Assembly: GCF_900114155.1 (NCBI RefSeq)
Contig: NZ_FOSC01000011.1
Coordinates: 102,381-166,380 of the forward strand
Direction: 5' to 3'
Source: Marinobacter persicus
GTDB taxonomy: Bacteria > Pseudomonadota > Gammaproteobacteria > Pseudomonadales > Oleiphilaceae
Length of the DNA: 64,000 nt
Shown piece after piece: positions 9,053 to 17,443 of this stretch. The position numbers and the translations under genes were made by a program. The notes beneath the pieces are model-generated. The model saw only the letters and a list, made by a program, of their open reading frames with translations, was not told where the DNA came from and did no database searches. Within the stretch, counting starts at the first letter, position 1, and every line of letters begins with the position of its first letter.

Positions 9053-9095
9053 ATTTTAGCAGGAAAGTCCGCCGGAAATAAATTTAGCCTGCTAA
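9053..9095 (-). promoter_or_regulatory. probable ilvE promoter with flanking inverted repeat
   Basis: On the minus strand an extended -10 element TGCTAAAAT (TAAAAT at 9053-9058) lies about 40 bases upstream of the ilvE start. No good -35 hexamer is present. Eight-base inverted arms TTAGCAGG (9056-9063) and CCTGCTAA (9088-9095) flank the promoter core about three helical turns apart, which is what an operator would look like. Confidence 0.4.
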
Positions 9096-9112
9096 CCATG
9101 TGGCGATTTTCA

Positions 9113-12013
9113 TCAATCCAGCATCACTTTTTGCCACATACTTTGTATGTAGGCCCGCTCCTCGGGGAAGGCATCGCCTTCCACCTGGCTGTTCAGGTTT
9201 TGCAGAGCCCGGCGGTGAATGGTGGAGCGCAGGGTGATGAAGGCTTCACGCAGCTTTTCCGTGTCTTCCACCGGCAAGATACCCACGCGGCCGAGTTCTT
9301 CCATCTGGCGGATATTGTCGGAATATCCGGTCAATTCCGGATACTCCGCGCTCCAGGCCAGCATCAGGTACTGCACCAGAAACTCGATATCGATAATGCC
9401 GCCGTTGTCATGCTTGATGTGGAACACCTCCGCTCTCTTGGATTCGGGCGTGCCGAGGGTGTCGCGCATTTTTTCGCGCATTTTCACCACTTCTTCCCGC
9501 AAAGCGGTTTTATCCCGCTGCTGGCACAGAATGTCGTGGCGAATTTTCTCGAAGCCGGCCAGGGTGTCCTTGCAGCCAGCCACACCACGGGCACGGGCCA
9601 GCGCCTGGTGCTCCCAGGTCCAGGCATCGTTCTGCTGGTACTTCTCGAACGCCTTCAGGGTGCTGACCAGAAGCCCGGAGTTACCAGAGGGGCGCAGGCG
9701 CATATCCACCTCATACAGCTGCCCGGACGGCGTCTGGGTATTGAGGATGTGTACAATCCGTTGGCCCAGCCGGGTGTAGAACACCGCGTTGTCGATGGGT
9801 TTACCGCCATCAGTCGCCAGTTGCGGGTCGGCCTGATGCACAAACACCAGATCCAGATCCGAGGTGTAACCCAGCTCAATGCCCCCCAGCTTGCCGTATC
9901 CGATAATGGCAAAGTCGGTGTCGCAGGCGGAGCCATCCGCACGGCGCGGATAGCCGTGGCGGCTTACCAGGTTAGAGAAGGCCACCTCCACCACGTGGTC
10001 CAGCACCACTTCGGCAATCCAGGTGAGGTAATCACTCACTTTCATCAGCGGCAGGGTGCCCTTCAATTCGGATGCCGCTACCCGCAGGATGTGCGCTTTT
10101 TTGAAATGGCGCAGCGATTCCATCTGCTCTTCGAGGTCTTCAAACGGAATGCGCAGCATTTGCTGGCGCAGTTCGTCCTGCAACTCATCCTTGGTGGGCG
10201 GGTTGTACAGATTTTCCGCGTTCAGCAGCTCGTCCAGCAACAGCGGGGTTTCCGCCAGCAGGCTGGCAATCCAGGGGCTTTCGCTGCACAAACGCACCAG
10301 CTGCGTGAGGGCACCCGGGTTTTCCAGCAGCAGAACCATATAAGCGGTACGCCGCAGAATGGCTTCCACCAGCTGCAACACCCGCTCCAAAGTTTTTGAG
10401 CTGCCTTCCACTTCGGCCAGGGCGCTCAGCAGCATGGGCATGAACTGGTTCAGGCGTTTTCGGCCCTGGGTTTGCAGGCCCGTTACCGTACGGCTTTCAC
10501 GCAATTCTTTCAGGCGCTTGTAACTGTCTTCGGGGTTTTCAAAGCCCTGTTCCGCCAGCCACTCCAGTGCATGGGGCTCGTCCATTTCATCCAGCCACAG
10601 CTCAAAGCAACCGTCGCCTACCTGGGACTCCTCTTGTTCATCCTCGTCTTCGGTAGCGATAATGTTGGCGAAGTGTTTGGCCACTTTTTCCCGATGCTCC
10701 GCCAGCGCCTGCTGGCAAGCAGCCCAGTCGTCAAAGCCCATGATGCGGGCTACACGGGCCTGGGAGAGCGCGTCTTCCGGAAGGATCTGGGTCTGTTTGT
10801 CTTCCATGCCCTGCAGTGCGTGCTCCAGATTACGCAGGAAGATATAGGCCTCACGAAGCTCTTTCACCACGGGTGAAGGCAGCAACTCCAGTTCTTCAAG
10901 CTCTTTGAGAATGGTCAGCAATTCGCGCTGCTGAAGCTCGCGGTCACGGCCGCCCCGAATCAGTTGGAACGCCTGAACCACAAATTCGATTTCACGAATG
11001 CCACCGCTACCGAGTTTGATGTTGTTTTCCAGCCCCTTGCGGCGCACTTCGCGGCTGATCATCGCTTTCATCGCCCGCAGCGATTCAAACGCGCTGAAAT
11101 CAATGTACTTGCGGTAAACAAACGGGCGCAGGGTTTCCATTAAGACCTCGCCGGCGCGCTGATCGCCGGCCACCACGCGGGCCTTGACCATGGCGTAACG
11201 CTCCCAGTCACGGCCCTGGTCCTGATAATAGGTTTCCAACGCAGCAAAGCTGAGCGCCAGGGCGCCACTCTGGCCGTAGGGGCGCAGGCGCATGTCGGTG
11301 CGGAACACAAAGCCGTCGGCGGTAATCTGGTCCAGCGCCTGAATCAACCGCTGGCCAAGGCGCACGAAGAACTGCTGGTTATCCAGCGCCCGGCGCCCGC
11401 CACGGGTTTCGCCCTTGGAGGGAAAGCCGAAAATCAGGTCAATGTCCGAAGACACGTTCAACTCACGGCCACCGAGTTTGCCCATACCCAGCACCACCAT
11501 CTTCTGTGGCACGTCTTCGCCGGTCACCGGGTCTGCGCCGTAGGGAGTGCCGAATTCCTCACAGGCTTTCTCGTAAAGCCAGCTCAAAGCGCCATCGATG
11601 CAGGTGTCCGCCAGCATACTGGCGGCTGCCATGGTCTCGTGCAGATCGGCCCAGCGCATCAGGTCACGCCAGATGATGCGGAACTGGACTTCGCGGCGGA
11701 ATTGCCGGAGGGCGGCGTGCAGAGAGGGCTCACTGTCGACGCCTTCCAGGAATTGCGCCCAGCGCTCAGCCAGCCATTGCTCGGTGGTTGGCTCGGTCAG
11801 CGGGCGGGCTGCCACCGCCACCTGGATCTGCTCGGGGTGGCGCTCCAGGGTTTCCCGCAGGAACAGGCTGCGGGCCAGAGCCTCGGCGATATCGGTTTCC
11901 GACAGGCCGCTGTCCAACAACCAGGCCGGCACCTGCTCCGGAAACACCGCCGACCAGCAACCCGACACATCCTCTGCCAGTAACGCCGGCATATCACTCC
12001 AAGGCTCAGACAT
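9113..12013 (-). CDS. glnE: bifunctional glutamine synthetase adenylyltransferase/adenylyl-removing enzyme
   Basis: GlnE attaches AMP to, or removes it from, a tyrosine of glutamine synthetase, switching GS off or on in response to PII state. At 966 aa it has the full two-domain length. The N-terminal nucleotidyltransferase domain has MGKLGGRELNVSSDIDLIF near residues 175-195. The C-terminal one has GYGKLGGIELGYTSDLDLVF. Both carry the paired Asp of the fold. ATG 12013 has GGGGAG seven bases upstream; an earlier in-frame start at 12139 would run into the divergent channel gene. Its target GlnA is encoded in the same window with the modified Tyr intact. It is divergent from the channel gene and about 100 bases upstream of ilvE. 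Confidence 0.96.
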   Translation of the reverse strand: MSEPWSDMPALLAEDVSGCWSAVFPEQVPAWLLDSGLSETDIAEALARSLFLRETLERHPEQIQVAVAARPLTEPTTEQWLAERWAQFLEGVDSEPSLHAALRQFRREVQFRIIWRDLMRWADLHETMAAASMLADTCIDGALSWLYEKACEEFGTPYGADPVTGEDVPQKMVVLGMGKLGGRELNVSSDIDLIFGFPSKGETRGGRRALDNQQFFVRLGQRLIQALDQITADGFVFRTDMRLRPYGQSGALALSFAALETYYQDQGRDWERYAMVKARVVAGDQRAGEVLMETLRPFVYRKYIDFSAFESLRAMKAMISREVRRKGLENNIKLGSGGIREIEFVVQAFQLIRGGRDRELQQRELLTILKELEELELLPSPVVKELREAYIFLRNLEHALQGMEDKQTQILPEDALSQARVARIMGFDDWAACQQALAEHREKVAKHFANIIATEDEDEQEESQVGDGCFELWLDEMDEPHALEWLAEQGFENPEDSYKRLKELRESRTVTGLQTQGRKRLNQFMPMLLSALAEVEGSSKTLERVLQLVEAILRRTAYMVLLLENPGALTQLVRLCSESPWIASLLAETPLLLDELLNAENLYNPPTKDELQDELRQQMLRIPFEDLEEQMESLRHFKKAHILRVAASELKGTLPLMKVSDYLTWIAEVVLDHVVEVAFSNLVSRHGYPRRADGSACDTDFAIIGYGKLGGIELGYTSDLDLVFVHQADPQLATDGGKPIDNAVFYTRLGQRIVHILNTQTPSGQLYEVDMRLRPSGNSGLLVSTLKAFEKYQQNDAWTWEHQALARARGVAGCKDTLAGFEKIRHDILCQQRDKTALREEVVKMREKMRDTLGTPESKRAEVFHIKHDNGGIIDIEFLVQYLMLAWSAEYPELTGYSDNIRQMEELGRVGILPVEDTEKLREAFITLRSTIHRRALQNLNSQVEGDAFPEERAYIQSMWQKVMLD

Positions 12014-12091
12014 ACATGCACTCCCCTGTCTCTCTGTTATATTTCGGGTACTGTATAACGAACTCACTCCCGACTGAAGGCGAACCGCCGA

Positions 12092-13267
12092 ATGCTGCCA
12101 CTGCGCCGCTCCCTGAACCCGGAGCATAGTGAAACCCACCTGCCCATGGGCCAGATGATCCGCAGCCGCGTGAAGCGCCTGTTGGGCGTTTTAGCCGGCA
12201 TGGTTGTGCTGCAAATTCTGGTGATCTGGACGGTTGAAGACCTCACGCTGTTCGAATCCATCTGGCTCACCATGACCACGGCCACAACAGTGGGTTATGG
12301 CGACCTCTCACCGGAGACTTACCTTGGCCGAATCAGCACTATGCTGATTATGTTCATTGGGGTGATCACAATGATCACGGTGATCATCAGTGACGTGATT
12401 GAATACCGGTTCTACCGGCGCGAACAAATTCTTCAAGGACGCTGGATCTATAAAATGAAAGACCACATTGTCATCATCAACACCCCACGCAGCGGTGGTG
12501 AGCAGTATTTCATGCGCTTCGCCGCCCAGGTTCGCTCCGTGCCGGAGTACCACACCGTGCCCATCATGCTGCTGACCCGACAGTTTCCAAGCGGCTTGCC
12601 GGCGGAGCTGAGAGATTGCGGCCTGGTGCACTATCACGGGGCGGGCAACGACCCGGATGCCCTGAAGGCCGTGCATGCCGGCAGCGCAAAGCACATTATC
12701 GTTCTGGCAGCGGACGAGTCTGATGCTTCATCGGACAGCCTGACCTTCGATATCGCCCATCGGCTGAGCGAGTCCAACCTGGGGCACCGGACCACCGTGG
12801 AATGCGTGAGCGACCGTAACCGTGACCGTTTTAAAGCGCTGGGCGTACGCACCATTATCCGGCCTGTGCGCACTTACCCGGAGATTATGGTTCGGGCCGT
12901 GGTGGCCCCGGGCTCCGAGAAAGTGCTGGAAGACATGTTTAATTACGAGCGGGATCACCCGCACCGGTACGACCTGGAGCTGGACGATCTGATCTGGGCG
13001 GATATTGTCAGCGCGCTGGTGCGCCACGGGATTGGCACTGCACTGGCCTACATTGATCACGACGACGAAGTGGTCTGCCATCCAGACACCAACAAGGAAG
13101 TGGAAGGCAAGGGGCTGATTGTGCTGGTACGTTCGGCCGACACACCGGATGTGTCGGTGGTGGAAGAGGCGCTGGAGCGCTACCGGGAATTTCTGGCCCA
13201 GTGGCGTGTTATGCATGAGCAGAATGAGGCATCGCGGCAGGCGCCGACGGATGGGGTTAAGCCTTAA
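12092..13267 (+). CDS. two-helix potassium channel with RCK/TrkA-N domain
   Basis: This 391-aa inner-membrane channel has helix 1 at about residues 30-47, a pore loop with the potassium selectivity filter TVGYGD at 66-71, and helix 2 at about 82-102. A cytoplasmic region starts near KDHIVIINTPRSGGEQYF and resembles a TrkA-N/RCK domain. A second cytoplasmic part runs from about 290. The glycine-rich dinucleotide motif is not a textbook GxGxxG, so ligand binding is uncertain. It is divergent from glnE with 78 bases between starts. A downstream ATG at 12146 is possible. It likely conducts K+ under control of a bound ligand; no ligand can be named. Confidence 0.85.
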   Translation: MLPLRRSLNPEHSETHLPMGQMIRSRVKRLLGVLAGMVVLQILVIWTVEDLTLFESIWLTMTTATTVGYGDLSPETYLGRISTMLIMFIGVITMITVIISDVIEYRFYRREQILQGRWIYKMKDHIVIINTPRSGGEQYFMRFAAQVRSVPEYHTVPIMLLTRQFPSGLPAELRDCGLVHYHGAGNDPDALKAVHAGSAKHIIVLAADESDASSDSLTFDIAHRLSESNLGHRTTVECVSDRNRDRFKALGVRTIIRPVRTYPEIMVRAVVAPGSEKVLEDMFNYERDHPHRYDLELDDLIWADIVSALVRHGIGTALAYIDHDDEVVCHPDTNKEVEGKGLIVLVRSADTPDVSVVEEALERYREFLAQWRVMHEQNEASRQAPTDGVKP

Positions 13268-13291
13268 AAAGGCTGGGGAGAGCGCTTATTA

Positions 13292-14257
13292 CTACTCGCC
13301 CAGCAACGCAGTGAGGCTGTCTGCGGACAGAATTTGCATAACCCACTCGTCCAGCTGGTCATCCGTCGCATTTTTCAGGCGCTGGTCGGCCCAATCAGGC
13401 AGTTCGCCGAACTTCAGGTTGATTTGCTTGCGAAGCATGGCCTCAACGCCTTCGTGGCGACCGCGTTGTTGCTCTTGCTTCGCCCAACTTTCCAGATTTT
13501 CTGCCAACATGTCTTTTTCCTCCAACAAGCTATTCAAACGGCCCAGATCAACGTCAGCACCAAGTCGCTGCAAATGCCGCTTAAGCCAGCGGGTGACGAT
13601 TTTGTCTATCCGATGCTTATGGGGATCAGCCTGGATAATAGCAACGATTCGATCGACAGCTTTCTGAAAGCCTTCATGCTTTTTTGAGGCCTTTTCAATA
13701 CCGAACACCCCACTCAATGGGCTCTGGACCAATCCCAGTTGCTCGTCAGTATAGCGTGCTTCATCCACCAAATAATAACGGAGATGCGGCTGATACGACC
13801 GCAAGAATTCCGGTGGCTCCGGCGCGATCATCTCGTAGATATCCTGCCTGGCACGCCACGGCTTTGCGCCATTGTACAGAACAACCGGAAAGATCGGTGG
13901 CAGACCCTGCCCGGGATGAGCCTGCTTTGTTTTCAGCAGGTGATCATAAAAGCAGGCCACGTAATGCATCAGCCGGATGGGCATGGTGTGGTCTACGGTG
14001 GACTGAAACTCCAGCAGAATATACAAGAAGATCCGCTGGGTGGCACCATTACAGGTCACTTCCACTGACCAGACGACATCCTCGAATTTTTCTTCAAACA
14101 ACGGCGTGATGTAGTTGCCGCTGTGATTCTTGAGGGTGCTGAAGTCCATCAACCCGGAAATTTCCGGCGGGGTAAAGCCCTCAAGCAGTTGCTGAACAAA
14201 CTCCGGGTGGCTGAACAGCTCTTTGTAGCCGGTGTCGTGGTGATTGGTGCTGGGCAT
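13292..14257 (-). CDS. Rpn family recombination-promoting nuclease / putative transposase
   Basis: This 321-aa protein belongs to the Rpn/YhgA-like family (transposase_31, PF04754), PD-(D/E)xK nucleases linked in E. coli to RecA-independent recombination. It has the family opening HHDTGYKELFSHPEFV. The nuclease core has Asp in FEDVVW and the Glu-x-Gln pair in LYILLEFQSTVD, followed by MPIRLMHYVACFYDHLL. The ATG at 14257 has AGGAG upstream. It stands alone between the channel and CYTH genes. No inverted repeats or target duplications were seen, so it is not part of a recognisable insertion sequence. Members are patchily distributed, which suggests acquisition. Confidence 0.88.
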   Translation of the reverse strand: MPSTNHHDTGYKELFSHPEFVQQLLEGFTPPEISGLMDFSTLKNHSGNYITPLFEEKFEDVVWSVEVTCNGATQRIFLYILLEFQSTVDHTMPIRLMHYVACFYDHLLKTKQAHPGQGLPPIFPVVLYNGAKPWRARQDIYEMIAPEPPEFLRSYQPHLRYYLVDEARYTDEQLGLVQSPLSGVFGIEKASKKHEGFQKAVDRIVAIIQADPHKHRIDKIVTRWLKRHLQRLGADVDLGRLNSLLEEKDMLAENLESWAKQEQQRGRHEGVEAMLRKQINLKFGELPDWADQRLKNATDDQLDEWVMQILSADSLTALLGE

Positions 14258-14310
14258 GGCTGCGCTCCTTGCTTGATGACGACACGTCCTGTGCCCTTTT
14301 TCTTACTCTC

Positions 14311-15171
14311 TCAGCTTTGGCCTGCCAATGCCAGCTGCAAGCGCCCTAACCCTGGGAGCAGCTCGATTAAGACAGCCGTGCTGACGCCCTTTCGCAGTTG
14401 ATTGCGGAGCTCTTGCCAGCATTCACCCATCGCCGCCTTCTCTGCCGCGCTTGTAATATTGACCACCGCAGATTCGGGCAACTGAATCGACTTCCCAGTC
14501 AGCCAGCTGACGCCCAACAAATGCAAAAATGCCGTAACTGAGAGCGGCTCTTCCGGTGTTTTTGGTTCGGGCTGGTAGATACCCGCCAGGTAATAACCCT
14601 GTTCCGCCTTGCTGACGAGGTTCAGAAATACCGGCACTTGCTCCGCCAGCTTTGAAGCTTGCTGCATCAGGCACTCTGCATCACCGGCCTTCAGCTCAAA
14701 CTCCACCTCGTGCAGGGGCATAGCTTTTCCGCCACCGAGGATCTGGCCGGCATCAACGGCCACTTCAATTTCGTTATCGCCATCCTTGAGGATAATTTCC
14801 TGCCGCTGGAAGTTGGTTTCAAACGCCAGTTGAAGATCGCTCAAGTCCACCTGGTTGTGCAGCGGGGTTTGTTCCAGCAGCGACAAATCCAGTTCCGGAC
14901 CGGTCAGATCCCACTCCCATTCCTGGCGGTTATGGGCACCGTTCACAAACTCGCCACGGGTTTTCAGCGTCTGGATATAACGGTCACCCGCCTGGCGCAC
15001 CCGTAACGCGGCTTTGGCCTGATTCAGCAAGGCGTTGGGCGTGTCGTAATAACGGTTTACCAGGGTTTTCCGGGCACCCTTTTGCGCTTCTGGCAGCGCC
15101 AGCAGCCAGTCCTGTGCCTGACGTTGAGCCGGTTCCGAGAGAGTGAGTTTGATTTCAAGCTCTGTCGCCAT
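14311..15171 (-). CDS. CYTH domain protein (triphosphatase-like, YgiF-related)
   Basis: This 286-aa protein has an N-terminal CYTH (triphosphate tunnel) domain over about residues 1-200. The signature TELEIKLTL (ExExK) is near residues 2-10, with basic and acidic tunnel residues such as VNRYYDTPN and KAALRVRQAG. Such proteins hydrolyse inorganic triphosphate or related compounds. ATG 15171 has AGGAGG six bases upstream. E. coli YgiF carries a CHAD domain after CYTH (433 aa in total); here only about 80 residues follow, so CHAD is missing or reduced to a stub. No CHAD-like repeat of histidines is evident in that tail. Confidence 0.83.
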   Translation of the reverse strand: MATELEIKLTLSEPAQRQAQDWLLALPEAQKGARKTLVNRYYDTPNALLNQAKAALRVRQAGDRYIQTLKTRGEFVNGAHNRQEWEWDLTGPELDLSLLEQTPLHNQVDLSDLQLAFETNFQRQEIILKDGDNEIEVAVDAGQILGGGKAMPLHEVEFELKAGDAECLMQQASKLAEQVPVFLNLVSKAEQGYYLAGIYQPEPKTPEEPLSVTAFLHLLGVSWLTGKSIQLPESAVVNITSAAEKAAMGECWQELRNQLRKGVSTAVLIELLPGLGRLQLALAGQS

Positions 15172-15210
15172 GGGAGACCTCCTGAGCAGAAAGGAGTGAA
15201 CTATAAACGA

Positions 15211-15246
15211 CAAAAGCCGGTGACCTGAGTCACCGGCTTTTGTTAC
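15211..15246 (-). terminator. rho-independent terminator after the porin gene
   Basis: The stem GCCGGTGAC with loop CTGAG and complement TCACCGGC is flanked by A-run and T-run (aaaagcc...ggcttttg). On the minus strand it follows the porin stop by about 30 bases. The symmetrical A/T flanks could stop transcription in both directions. Confidence 0.85.
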
Positions 15247-15277
15247 TACAATACTACGTGATTAGCCGATTGGCTGA

Positions 15278-16327
15278 TCAGAAGTAGTATACGGCGCCAA
15301 CGGCTGCGACAGTTTGCTCGTCTGAGTAATCTGTGGCGTTTGCGGCACCCTTATACTCGTACACATCATCACCACCACCGAAGTAGCCTTCGGCGTAGAT
15401 GTACATGTTGTCAGACAGGTTATGAAGCGCCTGCAGAGTAACGGTATCCCGATCAAGATCGCCTTCGCCTTGACGGGTGAATTCTTTATCGTACTGAGCC
15501 AGCTCGTAGGATATAGCAAACTGGTTCTTGCCCAGAGTGTAACCAGCGAACAGGCCGAACTGATCTACAACATCTTTACGGGTCTGGTACTGACCGGTAA
15601 GGCGCAGATCGCCCAGAGTATAGCTGGCACGCAGGCCGTAGGTGTTCTCATTGTTAAAGCTGGGCTTATCATCGTCCTTGGAATATTGAGTGTCTCCGTC
15701 ATTGGAATCCATGGCAACAGCCAGCTCAAGCGCGTCTACACTGTAGGTAGCGGCCAGCTGGTAAGGGTAGGATTTTTCACTTTGGACGGTGTCACCGGTG
15801 TCATTTTCCCATTCTTCACCGTCACCATTAAATTGAACCGCAGCGTGCAGCTGGAAGCCACCAAAGCCGGGAGTCGAGTACTGAATCAGATCACCTTCGC
15901 CAGTGTCGTATGAACCGGCAATGTTCGGAGAACCCAGCTCATAGTAGTTGTAAATTTCATCAATGACACGCTCGTAAGTTGAATCGTCTGAACCAACCCA
16001 AATCGTACCGAAGCGATCGCTCCTTACACCAATATAGGCTTCATCAAACTGGTCCAGGCCATTGTTGTTACTTTTGTCATCGGCGTCAAACTCCAGCTCA
16101 GCTTTGAAGAAGCCGCTCAGGCCCGGAGCAATCTCGTGGTCGTGCTTTACGCCGAGGGTGGAACCATTGTCCGCATGCTCAACGTCAGAGGGACCGCCAT
16201 CGATGTCGGAATGAGTAATTACATACTGAATGTTACCGTAAACAGTCGGCAGGTTGCTTTCCTGGGCAAAAGCAGCGCCAGAGAAGGATGCAGCTGCGAT
16301 AGCAGAAGCAAGAATTGTCTTTTTCAT
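15278..16327 (-). CDS. outer-membrane porin, Gram-negative general type
   Basis: This 349-aa precursor of a trimeric beta-barrel porin (porin_4/OmpC-like) has the signal peptide MKKTILASAIAAASFSGAAFA with cleavage before QES. The mature protein starts near PTVYGNIQYVI and has alternating amphipathic strands with many acidic loops. A PFPSRGD-like eyelet is not obvious. The C-terminus ends in AVYYF, with the terminal Phe recognised by the BAM machinery. ATG 16327 has AGGAAG upstream. It is monocistronic, with a strong terminator downstream and a long gap upstream. The very acidic loops are usual for marine bacteria. Solute specificity cannot be deduced. Confidence 0.9.
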   Translation of the reverse strand: MKKTILASAIAAASFSGAAFAQESNLPTVYGNIQYVITHSDIDGGPSDVEHADNGSTLGVKHDHEIAPGLSGFFKAELEFDADDKSNNNGLDQFDEAYIGVRSDRFGTIWVGSDDSTYERVIDEIYNYYELGSPNIAGSYDTGEGDLIQYSTPGFGGFQLHAAVQFNGDGEEWENDTGDTVQSEKSYPYQLAATYSVDALELAVAMDSNDGDTQYSKDDDKPSFNNENTYGLRASYTLGDLRLTGQYQTRKDVVDQFGLFAGYTLGKNQFAISYELAQYDKEFTRQGEGDLDRDTVTLQALHNLSDNMYIYAEGYFGGGDDVYEYKGAANATDYSDEQTVAAVGAVYYF

Positions 16328-16716
16328 GTTGCGTCTTCCTATTTGTGTTAACTCAGATTTTCGACGGGCTCAGATCCCGATTTTTCATGGCAGCTCCAGC
16401 ATTGCTGGCCCTGCCGGATTGCTCGATCGGCATGGCTTGCCGTAACAAGGCCGACATTTCTTGTTGTTCTTGTCCGACTGGGCATTGCCGAGTCTTTTCT
16501 CTCAACCACCTACAACGCCTTCTTAAAGCGCTGTATGATTGTCCCGTTTTAATACATTACCTGTGCATTTGCAAATATTTAATGGCGATTTTTTAGCCTT
16601 CCTTGCACGGTCACAGGTCTGATTTATGCCAGCCAAACCTTGCAGTTTTATGACAGTGCCGACACTTCCTGGCACCTAAACCAACAAGTTCGGGGCCAAC
16701 GCAAAAAAAGTCGCTT
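16328..16716. other. intergenic region upstream of the porin gene
   Basis: About 390 bases have no supported gene. Short open frames here lack ribosome sites and family resemblance. The segment must hold the porin promoter, but no clear -35/-10 pair was found on the minus strand. No tRNA or recognised regulatory RNA was seen; porin regulation by a small RNA cannot be excluded. Confidence 0.5.
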
Positions 16717-16833
16717 TTATTCAAACACCTGCGCCGTTAGGCACAGCTGGATATCCATAAAAGCCACTGACCAGCGCTGAATATACGCACTCTTATAAGG
16801 CAGCGAAGCCACCTGTGTCACTTTTTCGCGCAT
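16717..16833 (-). CDS. possible small ORF overlapping the dtd stop codon
   Basis: A 38-codon frame begins with ATG overlapping the dtd stop as TGATG and ends with TAA at 16717-16719. It starts [18 protein letters not shown] and resembles nothing known to me. The start-stop overlap would allow translational coupling to dtd, the only positive evidence. It may equally be a chance frame or the remnant of a lost gene. Confidence 0.25.
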   Translation of the reverse strand: MREKVTQVASLPYKSAYIQRWSVAFMDIQLCLTAQVFE

Positions 16834-17291
16834 CAACTGCGCTTCCCGCCCGTGTCCAGCATGAAGGTGACCGGCCCATCATTGAGTAACGAGACTTTCA
16901 TGTCGGCACCGAACTCACCCTCGCCCATACGGCCTGCGCCCAGCGTGGCTCTCGCTTCTGCAACAAAATCCAGATACAGCTGTTTTGCCTTGTCAGGCGC
17001 AGCGGCCAGGGAAAACCCCGGACGAGTGCCGGAACTGGTATCTGCAGCGAGGGTGAACTGGGGAACAACCAGCAATGAGCCGCCGGCGTCCTGAACATTA
17101 ACGTTCATTCGGCCCTGCTCATCAGGGAATACGCGATAGGTGAGAATCTTTTGGCACAGTTCCTTTGCCTCTTTGACGGTATCGTTTTTTTCGACACCCA
17201 ACAGCAACAGCAGCCCAGGGCCAATAGCGGAAATCTGCTGGCCATCTACCGCCACACTGGCGTGAATTACGCGCTGGATCAGTCCTTTCAT
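16833..17291 (-). CDS. dtd: D-aminoacyl-tRNA deacylase
   Basis: Dtd hydrolyses D-amino acids (and glycine mischarged on tRNA-Ala) from tRNA, a cytoplasmic proofreading step. At 152 aa it is close to the usual 145. It opens [13 protein letters not shown]. It carries the two cross-subunit active-site motifs: [13 protein letters not shown], the SQFTL-type motif here as PQFTL, and NDGPVTFML, the NGPVT motif. The Gly-cisPro pair of the NDGPVT motif is present. ATG 17291 has GGAG four bases upstream. It lies 150 bases downstream of typA on the same strand, separated by a GC-rich palindrome. Confidence 0.95.
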   Translation of the reverse strand: MKGLIQRVIHASVAVDGQQISAIGPGLLLLLGVEKNDTVKEAKELCQKILTYRVFPDEQGRMNVNVQDAGGSLLVVPQFTLAADTSSGTRPGFSLAAAPDKAKQLYLDFVAEARATLGAGRMGEGEFGADMKVSLLNDGPVTFMLDTGGKRS

Positions 17292-17390
17292 CTGGCTCCG
17301 GAGGGATTAATACCGGGTTGCACATAATTAACCGCGGGAGAGTGTATAACCAGTGGTTGTAGGGCGCAACCAGTTATAGGGACATTTACT

Positions 17391-17434
17391 TCCCCCTCTC
17401 CCCCGGCCCCTCTCCCGCAAGTGGAGAGGGGAGG
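17391..17434. repeat. GC-rich palindromic REP-like element
   Basis: The stem CCCCTCTCCC-GCAA-GTGGAGAGGGG lies at about 17407-17432, preceded by a partial second copy of the left arm (tccccctctcccc). It lies in the typA-dtd gap just after the typA stop. The form resembles short dispersed palindromes common in Pseudomonas and relatives, and it may act as an mRNA-stabilising or transcription-attenuating hairpin. Only one copy is in this window. Confidence 0.5.
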
Positions 17435-17443
17435 CAGCAGCTT

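Noticed and set aside
9098..10399. Long plus-strand frame opposite glnE
   Set aside because: It is the antisense shadow of glnE, rich in His and Gln from reversed codons, with no ribosome site or family resemblance.
13292..14257. Rpn gene as part of an insertion sequence
   Set aside because: No terminal inverted repeats or target-site duplications were seen at its borders, and Rpn proteins usually occur alone.
16315..16596. 93-codon plus-strand frame upstream of the porin
   Set aside because: It has no ribosome site or recognisable domain and covers the expected porin promoter region.
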